From assembly GCA_947458575.1 (NCBI GenBank), contig CANHBE010000065.1, positions 1-11,154 of the forward strand: a stretch of 11,154 nt of DNA. Direction: 5' to 3'. The notes beneath the pieces are model-generated. The model was not told where the DNA came from, ran no database searches, and worked only from the letters and a program-made list of their open reading frames with translations. Positions 1 through 7,225 of the stretch are shown one piece after another. How positions within the stretch are numbered: the stretch's first letter is position 1; every line of letters begins with the position of its first letter. This DNA is from Flavobacteriaceae bacterium (GTDB lineage Bacteria; Bacteroidota; Bacteroidia; Flavobacteriales; Flavobacteriaceae). Both the position numbers and the translations under genes were made by a program.

Positions 1-873
1 AAAATAGTCCCTTTTTTCTTTATAAAAACTACCAAGTGTACTTACGTCAGTTTGCGCTAAATACTCGCTGAGTGCAACTTGTGCGACACTATTTACACTA
101 AACACCAAAAATTGATGGACTTTCTTGATTTCTGATAGCAGGTGTTTCGGGGCAACCAAATAGCCAACTTTCCATCCGGTAATATGAAAAGACTTTCCAA
201 AAGAAGAAACCACAACGCATTTGTCAATCAGTTTTGGGCGATGATGCATGGAAATGTGTTTGTTTTCAAAAGTAATATATTCATACACTTCATCAGAAAG
301 TACGATTGCATCTTGATACGTCGACAACAAATATTCCAGTTGCATAAAATCGTTCTCGGTCCAAATTCGTCCCGACGGATTATGCGGATTGTTTGTAATA
401 ATCAATCGGGTTTTGTGGGAAAATGCAGCTTCAATAGCTTCCCAATTGGGTGTGAAATCAGCGTTTAAACTAACTCGAATAGGTTTTGCATTGCATAGCA
501 ATACCGGCGTTTCATAGCAATCGTAACTCGGATCAAGGATGATTACTTCATCGCCCGATTGCACAAGTGCCTGGATTGAAGCAAATATTCCTTCGGTTGC
601 GCCGGCTGTAATTAATATTTCATCGCTTGTATCAACTTTTCTTCCATAGGATTGCAAGGTTAATTTTTCGATTTGATGAAGCAACGGTGGATAACCCGAC
701 ATAGGTAGATATTGATGAAAATCGTCTTTCGCTACCCTAGAGATAATGTCTTTGAGAACGGGATCGATAGAAAAATTGGGAAAGCCTTGAGCCAGATTAA
801 TCGCGTTATATTGTGTTGCCATTTGGGACATCACAGTGAAAATACTGGTGGTAATATGGGTGAGCTTCGACAT
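1..873 (-). CDS. Methionine-type PLP-dependent aminotransferase (class I/II), C-terminus cut by window edge
   Basis: This is a fold-type I aminotransferase that moves an amino group from an amino acid to a 2-oxo acid using PLP in the cytoplasm. The reading frame is open from ATG at 873 to base 1, giving 291 residues and lacking roughly the last quarter of a family protein of about 380. Visible landmarks are the N-terminal INLAQGFPNF, the ITAGATEGIF PLP-phosphate region, NNPHNPSG with N165, SDEVYE with D194 and Y197, and SSFGKSFHITGWKVGY with K227 as the Schiff-base lysine. From memory it resembles E. coli YbdL, a methionine aminotransferase, along its whole length, including the N-terminal SKL..ITTSIFTVMS segment, which supports the 873 start. 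An in-frame ATG at 909 exists but would add a hydrophobic leader that the family lacks. The substrate-carboxylate arginine lies outside the window. The family call is firm; methionine specificity is inferred from similarity. Confidence 0.9.
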   Translation of the reverse strand, partial: MSKLTHITTSIFTVMSQMATQYNAINLAQGFPNFSIDPVLKDIISRVAKDDFHQYLPMSGYPPLLHQIEKLTLQSYGRKVDTSDEILITAGATEGIFASIQALVQSGDEVIILDPSYDCYETPVLLCNAKPIRVSLNADFTPNWEAIEAAFSHKTRLIITNNPHNPSGRIWTENDFMQLEYLLSTYQDAIVLSDEVYEYITFENKHISMHHRPKLIDKCVVVSSFGKSFHITGWKVGYLVAPKHLLSEIKKVHQFLVFSVNSVAQVALSEYLAQTDVSTLGSFYKEKRDYF

Positions 874-919
874 TTCGATTAGAAATAAAATCGAAAAATA
901 AAGAAACATCAGGAGCTGT

Positions 920-928
920 CAAAGTATA
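920..928 (-). promoter_or_regulatory. Possible promoter -7 box for the aminotransferase gene
   Basis: Read on the minus strand this is TATACTTTG, which fits the Bacteroidota TAnnTTTG box except for one extra base between TA and TTTG. A TTG lies 20 bases further upstream, inside the tRNA terminator stem. Initiation about 7 bases downstream would give a leader of about 40 nt to the ATG at 873. A separate promoter is expected here because a terminator sits just upstream. The imperfect spacing keeps this tentative. Confidence 0.3.
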
Positions 929-933
929 TTAAT

Positions 934-968
934 AAAAAATCCCTTTTGCAATGCTGCAAAAAGGATTT
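934..968 (-). terminator. Rho-independent terminator of the tRNA-Pro gene
   Basis: On the minus strand the arms AAATCC-TTTTTGCA and TGCAAAA-GGGATTT pair through 13 bp with one internal mismatch around the 4-base loop at 951-954. A run of six T follows at 939-934. It lies directly downstream of the tRNA and upstream of the aminotransferase, so it should insulate the two. Confidence 0.8.
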
Positions 969-972
969 ACTG

Positions 973-1046
973 TCGGGATGACTGGATTCGAACCAGCGAC
1001 CCCTAGCACCCCATGCTAGTACGCTACCAGGCTGCGCTACATCCCG
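973..1046 (-). tRNA. tRNA-Pro (anticodon GGG)
   Basis: The minus strand folds as a 74-nt cloverleaf. The acceptor arms CGGGATG and CATCCCG pair perfectly. The D-arm region includes AGCCTGGTAGCG, the anticodon stem CTAGC/GCTAG encloses the loop ATGGGGT with anticodon GGG, and the T arm has the standard GGTTCGAATCC core. The discriminator base is A at 973, and the 3' CCA is not encoded because the next bases are CA. GGG reads CCC and CCU proline codons. The gene has its own candidate promoter and terminator, so it appears to be a single-gene transcription unit. Confidence 0.97.
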
Positions 1047-1062
1047 AATCAATTTTGGACTG

Positions 1063-1070
1063 CAAATATA
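1063..1070 (-). promoter_or_regulatory. Candidate promoter -7 box for tRNA-Pro
   Basis: The minus strand reads TATATTTG, an exact match to the Bacteroidota sigma-A -7 consensus TAnnTTTG. A weaker TTTA lies 19 bases upstream, where the -33 TTTG is expected. Initiation about 7 bases downstream would start roughly 10 nt before the mature tRNA, a normal leader length for a tRNA gene. Confidence 0.55.
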
Positions 1071-1129
1071 TTTTTTTTCCGGGAAGTCTTAAATATTATT
1101 GGGAAGAATTAGATAGAAAAAAGAAAAAA

Positions 1130-1819
1130 TTATTCTGAAGATTTTTTCCTACGAGTGGAATTCTGATTCAACTTGAATTGATAGTTGAATGTTTTTAATT
1201 TGCTTCTTCGTTCTTCGGCTCTTAATTTCAATTTTAATTCGAAATTCATGTCCACCGAATTCAATTGTTTGATGGCTTTTGAAAATATCGCATCCTTTTC
1301 ATCTTCCGCTGTTGTCTCTGAAAAAACTTTTACAGATCGATCTGATTTACCTGACTTTTCCTCGCTAAATGTAGTTTTCTTAGGGGATGGGAAGTCAAAA
1401 GATAAAATGATTTGCTCATTGTCCGGATTCATTTTTACAACAAAATTGTCTACAACAAAATGATCGGAAAAAATGCGGTTTTTTAAAAGCATAGCCTGAT
1501 CTAATATTCCATCGACTTTAAATCTTGAACTAAGATCATTTAAATAGTGGATAACTTCCTCAATCGCATTTGGCGCACTATCGTAATGCAGATAATCTTC
1601 TTTACCCAAAAATACTATTGCTGCCTTGGTACCGATTGCGAATTTTTTAGATAAAAAGATTTTTTTGAATGAATTTGTTCCCCCTTGATATTCCTGAAAT
1701 GAAGTAATATTATATCTATTGTCGATTGTATGACTGAAGTATACGCCCTTGGAGTCCTGATATATAGGCTCACGAAAGAAATTCTCACTACCTTTAACAA
1801 TATAACCTATTAGCTTCAT
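1130..1819 (-). CDS. Hypothetical protein of 229 residues, no recognised family
   Basis: I do not recognise this protein. It has no cysteine, no signal peptide and no convincing membrane segment, so it is probably cytoplasmic. Residues 1-142 look like a compact alpha/beta region with alternating hydrophobic stretches such as KAAIVFLG and NFVVKM. Residues about 143-175 form a Ser/Lys/Glu-rich linker. Residues about 176-216 are strongly charged and probably helical, and the chain ends in a basic tail (TRRKKSSE). I chose the ATG at 1819; a TTG 33 bases upstream would add 11 residues, but an ATG followed by MKLIGYIV is the more natural start. The ribosome site is weak, as is usual in this phylum. 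The gene stands alone, 256 bp after the cytochrome start-side spacer begins and 83 bp before the tRNA. It is probably a real gene because the long frame has protein-like composition, but no function can be assigned. Confidence 0.7.
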   Translation of the reverse strand: MKLIGYIVKGSENFFREPIYQDSKGVYFSHTIDNRYNITSFQEYQGGTNSFKKIFLSKKFAIGTKAAIVFLGKEDYLHYDSAPNAIEEVIHYLNDLSSRFKVDGILDQAMLLKNRIFSDHFVVDNFVVKMNPDNEQIILSFDFPSPKKTTFSEEKSGKSDRSVKVFSETTAEDEKDAIFSKAIKQLNSVDMNFELKLKLRAEERRSKLKTFNYQFKLNQNSTRRKKSSE

Positions 1820-2075
1820 CTGTTTTTCACTTGTAATCAGGAAAAAGAACAATTAGGAATAAAAAGCCGTTCGGGGAGTTTGCCTTTATTGTGCTAAAGT
1901 AGGAATTATTTTCAAAAAAATGACATTGAAATTATCGGTGTTTTTATAATACCCGAAATGATTATTTTGACGAACACGAAAGAAATCAATCTCTTTGATC
2001 TTTAGTTTATTAATTAGGCTCATTGGGATAGAAGTAGAGCATAATCACTCTTTATCAATTCATCAAATTAGGCCA
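1820..2075. other. Intergenic spacer, no firm feature
   Basis: This 256-bp AT-rich stretch separates the diheme lipoprotein gene from the orphan gene. I see no clear hairpin terminator after the lipoprotein stop and no good TAnnTTTG box before the orphan gene. It holds a 45-codon minus-strand frame from ATG 2023 to TAA 1886. That frame is rich in Lys, Asn, Phe and Ile, as random AT-rich DNA would be, and has no ribosome site, so I do not call it a gene. Confidence 0.4.
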
Positions 2076-3173
2076 TTAGTCACAAGGCGTCAAACTATTG
2101 ATCCAATTACTGATTAGTTGAACACCTTCTTGATGCACCATTGTTCGTCCGATCCGTGGCATTCTATAATTTGAGGCGTTCGTATTCATCATATAAAGCA
2201 ATGTTGATTCCCCGGTATTTGCGGGTTTGACCACGAACCCTCGGTCGATACCCGGTATTTGAATTGAAGCTGGTTTGCACACGCCCATATTTATGGGTTC
2301 GATCGTTTTGTCAAATGCCATTCGAATCTCCATGTATTCTGCATCGCCACCATCTTGATGACAATGAGCGCAATTGATATCTAGGTAAGAGCGCACTCTT
2401 AAATCCAAACTTTTAGAGGTATCATTATAATCAACCGTAGCATTGATGACTGCAGGAATACTGTTTTCTAGATAGCCGAATTCGATTAATTTAGTCAATT
2501 GATTTTTTGGGCCGGTAGCATAATTATAAACGCCATTCAGGTTTTGCGGCTTGATGCCAATTGGTCTATGCTCCGCGTTCCATTTATGGCATTTGATACA
2601 TTTATTTTCAGAAGGGAATTCGTAATCTATTGATTGGGTATTGTTATTTTGATCAATCCATGTAATCGGAGATGTGCCGCCCATCATTTGAAGGCTGGCC
2701 TCTGTTTGCTCGTTATTCCATATGTATTCGGCAAAAATCCAACCGTCGCTCTTGCGAATCATGACACGCGTTTCCATTATTCTTCTGCTGTTCGATGGTT
2801 GCACATTGTCATAGTAAAAAGTCTTGATCAAAGCTGCACCCACCGGTAAATCTAATATTTGTGAATCACTCACATAATTGGCCTTAGTACCATTGGGCAA
2901 CCAGATAAAGCGACTTTTTTTCGCATAGTCTGTGAAGAGCTCGCTATTCGGGCGATAAGGTAAAACGCCATAAGCAGGCAGCTGATTTTTTATTTCTCCA
3001 GTGAAAAATTTGTAGTCTGAAAGATTAGGATAAGGAACCTGTGTAAGGTCCATTACCACCGGACTTACAGCAAAAGGAACGTAATCGTCATCGTCTGAGG
3101 AGCAGGCTCCGATTGAGAGGAATCCGAATACCACCATCAAAATTACCGCTGCTGAAATGAGTTTATTTTTCAT
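2076..3173 (-). CDS. Diheme cytochrome c lipoprotein (SO2930/HNE_0200-type), predicted surface-exposed
   Basis: A 365-residue exported electron-transfer protein. Residues 1-23 are a lipoprotein signal peptide with lipobox I-G-A-C, so C24 should be lipidated. It is followed at once by SSDDDD, an acidic stretch like the lipoprotein export signals that send Bacteroidota lipoproteins to the outer face of the outer membrane. Two c-type heme sites are present, CIKCH (C192, C195, H196) and CAHCH (C268, C271, H272). M338 in YRMPRIG is a candidate axial ligand, and C299 and C364 could form a disulfide. The layout, a long N-terminal beta-rich region followed by two CxxCH motifs, matches the conserved family known as HNE_0200 or SO2930 diheme cytochromes, whose physiological role I do not know. 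Family members often sit next to a parallel beta-helix protein; none is in this window. The ATG lies 17 bp after the mutase stop, suggesting co-transcription. Confidence 0.85.
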   Translation of the reverse strand: MKNKLISAAVILMVVFGFLSIGACSSDDDDYVPFAVSPVVMDLTQVPYPNLSDYKFFTGEIKNQLPAYGVLPYRPNSELFTDYAKKSRFIWLPNGTKANYVSDSQILDLPVGAALIKTFYYDNVQPSNSRRIMETRVMIRKSDGWIFAEYIWNNEQTEASLQMMGGTSPITWIDQNNNTQSIDYEFPSENKCIKCHKWNAEHRPIGIKPQNLNGVYNYATGPKNQLTKLIEFGYLENSIPAVINATVDYNDTSKSLDLRVRSYLDINCAHCHQDGGDAEYMEIRMAFDKTIEPINMGVCKPASIQIPGIDRGFVVKPANTGESTLLYMMNTNASNYRMPRIGRTMVHQEGVQLISNWINSLTPCD

Positions 3174-3190
3174 ATGGAAAGCGTAACGTA

Positions 3191-5317
3191 TTAATCAAGT
3201 AATATTTTTAATATGCTGATAGCTGCCTCGCTTATTTTTGTTCCGGGACCAAATACGGCAACAGCTCCTGCATCAAACAAAAACTGGTAATCTTGCGGAG
3301 GAATAACGCCACCAACAACAACCATGATATCAGGCCGTCCATACTTTCGCAATTCTTCAATGACTTGCGGAACCAATGTTTTATGTCCGGCGGCCAATGA
3401 AGAAACGCCTAAAATATGCACATCGTTTTCAACTGCTTGTTTTGCAGCTTCGTGCGGCGTTTGGAACAGTGGACCAATATCGACGTCAAATCCAACATCG
3501 GCATACCCGGTGGCTACTACTTTCGCTCCTCGATCATGGCCATCTTGCCCCATTTTTGCAATCATGATTCTTGGTCTTCTTCCTTCTTTATGTGCGAAGT
3601 CGTCAGCCATTTTCTTCGCTGTTTCGAAGCTTTCGTCGTCTTTTATCTCCTTGCTATACACACCACTAAAAGATTTAATTTGTGCTTTGTATCTGCCAAA
3701 AACGATTTCTAAAGCATCGCTGATCTCGCCCAACGTGGCTCTGTTTCTGGCCGCAATTACTGCCAAATCGAGGAGATTTCCCTCACCGGTTTGGGCACAA
3801 CGGGTTAATTTTTTCAGAGCGTCTTGAACATTTTCATTGTTTCTTGAGGCTTTGATTTGTTTGAGTTTCTCTATTTGCTGTTTTCGAACCAGCTGATTGT
3901 CGACATCTAGTATTTGCAAAGGATCTTCCTTCTCTAATCGGTATTTATTAACACCAACTATGATATCCTGATTACTATCGATGCGAGCTTGTTTTCTTGC
4001 TGCTGCTTCTTCAATACGAAGTTTTGGAATGCCGGCTTCAATCGCTTTTGTCATTCCACCGAGTTCTTCCACTTCCTCTATGAGTTTCCACGCTCTCTCT
4101 GCTATCTCATTGGTAAGGCTTTCAACATAGTAACTTCCAGCCCAAGGATCAACCGTTTTGGTGATTTTCGTTTCCTCTTGAAGATAAATTTGCGTATTGC
4201 GTGCAATTCTCGCCGAGAAATCGGTCGGCAAAGCAATTGCTTCGTCGAGTGCATTGGTGTGCAACGATTGAGTTCCACCAAATGCTGCTGCCATGGCTTC
4301 GACTGTTGTCCGCGCTACATTATTGAAAGGATCTTGTTCTGTGAGACTCCAACCGGAAGTTTGACAGTGTGTCCGCAGTGCCAGAGACTTCTCATCCTTC
4401 GGGTTAAATTGTTTTACCAATTTTGCCCAAAGCATTCTTCCCGCTCTCATTTTGGCAATTTCCATAAAATGATTCATTCCGATTGCCCAGAAAAAAGACA
4501 AGCGCGGTGCAAAATCATCAATATGCATACCCGTTGACAGTCCGGTTCGGATATATTCTAAACCATCTGCTAAAGTGTAAGCTAATTCAATATCAGCTGT
4601 TGCTCCGGCTTCCTGCATATGATAACCAGAAATTGAAATCGAATTGAACTTCGGCATTTTTTTGCTTGTATATTCAAATATATCGGCAATGATTTTCATC
4701 GATGGAGTAGGTGGGTAGATATAGGTGTTTCTCACCATAAATTCCTTGAGAATATCATTTTGAATGGTACCCGAAAGGTGTTCCGGTGTCACGCCTTGTT
4801 CTTCAGCAGCAATAATATAAAATGCCATGATTGGCAAGACAGCGCCATTCATCGTCATCGAAACTGACATTTCTTGTAGCGGAATTTGATCGAAGAGCAC
4901 TTTCATGTCTTCAACTGTATCAATTGCGACTCCAGCCTTTCCTACATCGCCAACAACGCGCTCATGATCAGAATCGTAGCCGCGGTGCGTGGGCAAATCG
5001 AAAGCAATGGATAGCCCTTTTTGACCTGCAGCAAGGTTTCTGCGATAGAATGCGTTACTTTCTTCTGCTGTCGAAAATCCTGCGTACTGACGAATGGTCC
5101 ACGGGCGACGAACAAACATCGTTGCATATGGGCCGCGCAGGTTGGGAGCAAATCCGGCACCAAAACCTAAATGATGCAGATCTTCTATATCTTGTTTGCT
5201 GTAACTCGACTTCAGTTCGATTCCCTCGGCAGTTACGAAATTGTCCGACAAGACAGCTTTTTCCTTAGTCGGTATGTATTGATCTAAGCTGATATGTTGA
5301 ATATTTTTTCTTTTCAT
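3191..5317 (-). CDS. mutB: Methylmalonyl-CoA mutase, large (alpha, catalytic) subunit
   Basis: This 708-residue enzyme (EC 5.4.99.2, also called scpA) interconverts succinyl-CoA and (R)-methylmalonyl-CoA by an adenosylcobalamin radical mechanism in the cytoplasm. Residues about 30-550 form the substrate-binding barrel and linker. Y78 in TIRQYAGFST, R196 in FMVRNTYIYP and H233 in GYHMQEAGATADIE align, at a constant offset of 11, with Y89, R207 and H244 of the Propionibacterium enzyme. Residues about 580-708 are the B12-binding domain with DGHDRG at 592-597, where H594 is the lower axial cobalt ligand, followed by VGVSSLAAGH-like and VVVGGVIP signatures. All expected catalytic and cofactor residues are present. 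It starts 29 bp after the small-subunit stop, so the two should be translated together as a heterodimer. In Bacteroidota it serves propionate metabolism or odd-chain and branched amino-acid degradation; which direction applies here cannot be told from the window. The epimerase and G-protein chaperone genes are not in view. Confidence 0.98.
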   Translation of the reverse strand: MKRKNIQHISLDQYIPTKEKAVLSDNFVTAEGIELKSSYSKQDIEDLHHLGFGAGFAPNLRGPYATMFVRRPWTIRQYAGFSTAEESNAFYRRNLAAGQKGLSIAFDLPTHRGYDSDHERVVGDVGKAGVAIDTVEDMKVLFDQIPLQEMSVSMTMNGAVLPIMAFYIIAAEEQGVTPEHLSGTIQNDILKEFMVRNTYIYPPTPSMKIIADIFEYTSKKMPKFNSISISGYHMQEAGATADIELAYTLADGLEYIRTGLSTGMHIDDFAPRLSFFWAIGMNHFMEIAKMRAGRMLWAKLVKQFNPKDEKSLALRTHCQTSGWSLTEQDPFNNVARTTVEAMAAAFGGTQSLHTNALDEAIALPTDFSARIARNTQIYLQEETKITKTVDPWAGSYYVESLTNEIAERAWKLIEEVEELGGMTKAIEAGIPKLRIEEAAARKQARIDSNQDIIVGVNKYRLEKEDPLQILDVDNQLVRKQQIEKLKQIKASRNNENVQDALKKLTRCAQTGEGNLLDLAVIAARNRATLGEISDALEIVFGRYKAQIKSFSGVYSKEIKDDESFETAKKMADDFAHKEGRRPRIMIAKMGQDGHDRGAKVVATGYADVGFDVDIGPLFQTPHEAAKQAVENDVHILGVSSLAAGHKTLVPQVIEELRKYGRPDIMVVVGGVIPPQDYQFLFDAGAVAVFGPGTKISEAAISILKILLD

Positions 5318-5346
5318 AAAGGTGGATGCTGCGCTTTATATTCAAG

Positions 5347-6708
5347 TTACGCTTCAGTTGATAGTCGATCTTGCTCGTAACTTTCGGCAAGTCGTTTTTC
5401 AATAATTGGCGTAATCAGTGTTTTTCTGGGCTTGATTTTGACGAATGGATACAACTCTAATTCGTGTTTCATTTTGTCATTTTTGTTAGGGTATTTATTG
5501 GAACCCAACAAAATTTCTTTGCCTTCATCAAATGCATTTTGTTCGCTATCGGCGCTTTCTTGAATTTTTCTTTTAATCGTACCTTCTTTCAATTGCTTCA
5601 GAAATCCACCATTGGTCTCGATATCTTTCAAAAGTACCAATGCTTTTTCAGCCAATTGTTGCGTGAGACTTTCGATATAGTAACTGCCTTCTGCGGGATT
5701 ATCTACTTTGTCAAAATAACTTTCATTCTTGAGAATCAACAATTGATTTCGCGCTATGCGGTCACCGAATTCATTGTCTTTGTGATAAAGCGCATCATAG
5801 GGCAGGTTGCAAATAGTATTGGCTCCACCGAAAATAGCACTCATACATTCTGAAGTGGTACGGAGCATATTGACGTTGTAGTCGTATATGGTCTTGTTTC
5901 TTTTGGATGGTGTAGCGGTAATTTGACAATCTAATTCGTGATCAAATTCTTTGGCGACTTTAGCGAATAGCAAACGAAAGGCTCTTAATTTTGCTATTTC
6001 AAAAAAATAATTGCTGCCAACAGCGACTTGAAATGACATTTGACTCTTAATAGGCATTATATTGAAATACTCTGTCGCGTGTGCCAATCCATAGGCGAGT
6101 TGCTGCACCATAGTTGCTCCTGCGTTTTGATACAGTCGCATATCAATACTAATCAGATTGCTTTTTTTGAACGTATTTGACATTTTCTCTAGCGTTTCGA
6201 AATTGTCTTTTTCGTCGCTAGTAAACCAATTGCCTTCTTTCGCTACATGACCGATAGGATCAAGGTTACAAAAAACAGTCGCATCGAGATTATTGCAAAT
6301 GCTTTCGATTTTGCTAATGAAATCGACTGATAAAAATCCCAAGTTAAATTGAATTTCAATCTGTTTTAGAGGAATATTTTGCAGCAGTTTTTCAACGTCT
6401 GTTTGTTCGTTGTCAATATAGAAAATGATGCTTTCAGCTCCTCGTTCAATGCTGTCTTTTGCTCGTGCAATCGACTTGTCTAAATCAAAAACAAAAATAG
6501 CTTGTGCGATTTTAAAGGTCGTCGCTTTAGTGGTTACATTTGTCGAGATTGCTTCGTCGAAGTGATAAAAAGGACGGACTTGAATATCTTCGGGCGATTT
6601 CCAAACCAAGGTTTCGTTATAATCGGCGCCTTTCAATTCATATTGAATTTGTTGTTTCCATTGCTTGGAGGAAACGGGTTCAAATTCTTTGAATAAATTA
6701 TTGTCCAT
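5347..6708 (-). CDS. mutA: Methylmalonyl-CoA mutase, small (beta, non-catalytic) subunit, lacking a B12-binding domain
   Basis: A 453-residue paralogue of the mutase barrel that partners the large subunit encoded just downstream. Family features include the N-terminal KQWKQQIQYELKG segment, NAGATMVQQLAYGLAHATEY at about 195-214 (parallel to the EAGATADIELAYTLADGLEY of the large subunit), the FGGANTICNLPYDAL stretch and NPAEGSYYIESLT. At the position of catalytic histidine 233 of the large subunit this protein has leucine (L192 in RLYQNAG), so it should be catalytically silent. The chain stops after the barrel and linker. The C-terminal cobalamin-like domain found in the roughly 620-640-residue small subunits of Propionibacterium and Porphyromonas is absent. 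No frameshift is visible, and the next start comes 29 bp later, so this looks like a genuine short form, which I believe is common in Flavobacteriia, rather than damage. Its likely role is structural support for the catalytic subunit. Confidence 0.93.
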   Translation of the reverse strand: MDNNLFKEFEPVSSKQWKQQIQYELKGADYNETLVWKSPEDIQVRPFYHFDEAISTNVTTKATTFKIAQAIFVFDLDKSIARAKDSIERGAESIIFYIDNEQTDVEKLLQNIPLKQIEIQFNLGFLSVDFISKIESICNNLDATVFCNLDPIGHVAKEGNWFTSDEKDNFETLEKMSNTFKKSNLISIDMRLYQNAGATMVQQLAYGLAHATEYFNIMPIKSQMSFQVAVGSNYFFEIAKLRAFRLLFAKVAKEFDHELDCQITATPSKRNKTIYDYNVNMLRTTSECMSAIFGGANTICNLPYDALYHKDNEFGDRIARNQLLILKNESYFDKVDNPAEGSYYIESLTQQLAEKALVLLKDIETNGGFLKQLKEGTIKRKIQESADSEQNAFDEGKEILLGSNKYPNKNDKMKHELELYPFVKIKPRKTLITPIIEKRLAESYEQDRLSTEA

Positions 6709-6741
6709 AGTTTTTCAATTTAAAAGGAAATCAACAAGCTC

Positions 6742-7065
6742 TTATTCTCTTTTGAGTGTATCACCTTCATATTCGATGATGTAGATGTCTTCACTATCAC
6801 GTTTCATATAGTACTTTTCCCGTGCAAATTTTTCGATTTGATCCGGGTTTTTCAAAAGCTTAATGTTTTCCTCGTCTTTTTTTATTTCTTCTTGGTAGTA
6901 TTTTTTGTTGGATTCTAATTCTTCAATTTCTTGATTCAAAACACGGTGGTCGAAGTACGAATAATTGTCGAGGAACAACATCCATGTGCAGAAGAATAGC
7001 AACACCCAGACGTATTTGTTGCTAATGAACTTAAACCAGGTTTTGTCTTTCAATGTTGGTTCCAT
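6742..7065 (-). CDS. Septum formation initiator, DivIC/FtsB family
   Basis: A 107-residue bitopic inner-membrane protein of the divisome. It has a short cytoplasmic N-terminus, one membrane helix at about residues 18-32 (YVWVLLFFCTWMLFL), a charged coiled coil at about 37-72, and the family's C-terminal signature NPDQIEKFAREKYYMKRDSEDIYII at about 73-97. Length and order match DivIC/FtsB, which bridges FtsL and FtsQ/DivIB and helps activate septal peptidoglycan synthesis. It sits 33 bp upstream of mutA on the same strand, so it probably shares a transcript with the mutase genes despite the unrelated role. No other cell-division gene is in the window. DivIC and FtsB cannot be separated from sequence alone, so no symbol is given. 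Confidence 0.92.
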   Translation of the reverse strand: MEPTLKDKTWFKFISNKYVWVLLFFCTWMLFLDNYSYFDHRVLNQEIEELESNKKYYQEEIKKDEENIKLLKNPDQIEKFAREKYYMKRDSEDIYIIEYEGDTLKRE

Positions 7066-7081
7066 TTTGAGTTGATAGTTT

Positions 7082-7194
7082 AGCCCCGATAGTAGTGGAA
7101 ATCCTTTTTGAATTTTCTGTAGCGCAGCGGAAGAAAATTTTCAATGTAGCGCAGCGAAATTGCAAAAAGATTGGAACGTATAGCGGGATTGGCT
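7082..7194. repeat. Structured intergenic element with two hairpin loops carrying the same 12-mer
   Basis: This occupies most of the 160-bp gap between udk and the DivIC-type gene. The 12-mer TGTAGCGCAGCG occurs at 7118-7129 and again at 7145-7156. The first copy lies mainly in the loop of a hairpin with arms 7108-7118 and 7132-7144 (TTGAATTTTCT against AGAAAATTTTCAA, with two bulged bases). The second lies in the loop of a smaller hairpin, CAAT/ATTG with flanking TTT/AAA. The right arm of hairpin one overlaps the left arm of hairpin two, so only one can form at a time. The outer ends also match in inverse: AGCCCCGAT at the left against ATTGGCT at the right, with CTTTTTG and CAAAAAG inside. 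From memory, similar imperfect palindromes recur between genes in Flavobacteriia; function unknown. Confidence 0.55.
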
Positions 7195-7197
7195 CCT

Positions 7198-7225
7198 AAA
7201 AAAAACAGCATAAAGATACATTTTT
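7198..7225 (-). terminator. Weak candidate terminator after udk
   Basis: Just after the udk stop the minus strand can form an A/T-only stem, CATAAA pairing with TTTATG (partly overlapping the stop codon region), followed by CTG and eight T at 7205-7198. The T-tract is good, but the stem has little GC, so termination may be leaky. Confidence 0.3.

Noticed and set aside
973..1046. tRNA-Pro as an attachment site for an integrated element.
   Set aside because: No integrase gene and no duplicated tRNA 3' segment in the window; both flanks look like ordinary chromosome.
1886..2023. A 45-codon minus-strand open frame in the spacer between the lipoprotein and orphan genes.
   Set aside because: No ribosome site, composition typical of random AT-rich DNA (Lys, Asn, Ile, Phe), and no family resemblance; it could occur by chance.
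3324..3827. A plus-strand open frame of 167 codons opposite the large mutase subunit.
   Set aside because: It is the antisense shadow of a strongly conserved gene whose minus-strand frame carries all expected motifs; the plus-strand product has no protein-like domain pattern.
3989..4537. A plus-strand open frame of 182 codons opposite the mutase barrel.
   Set aside because: Same reasoning: it overlaps conserved catalytic segments read on the other strand and its translation is rich in Cys, Arg and Phe without recognisable structure.
5318..5346. Possible lost B12 domain or frameshift between the two mutase genes.
   Set aside because: The gap is only 29 bp, too short for any domain remnant, and the upstream frame ends cleanly.
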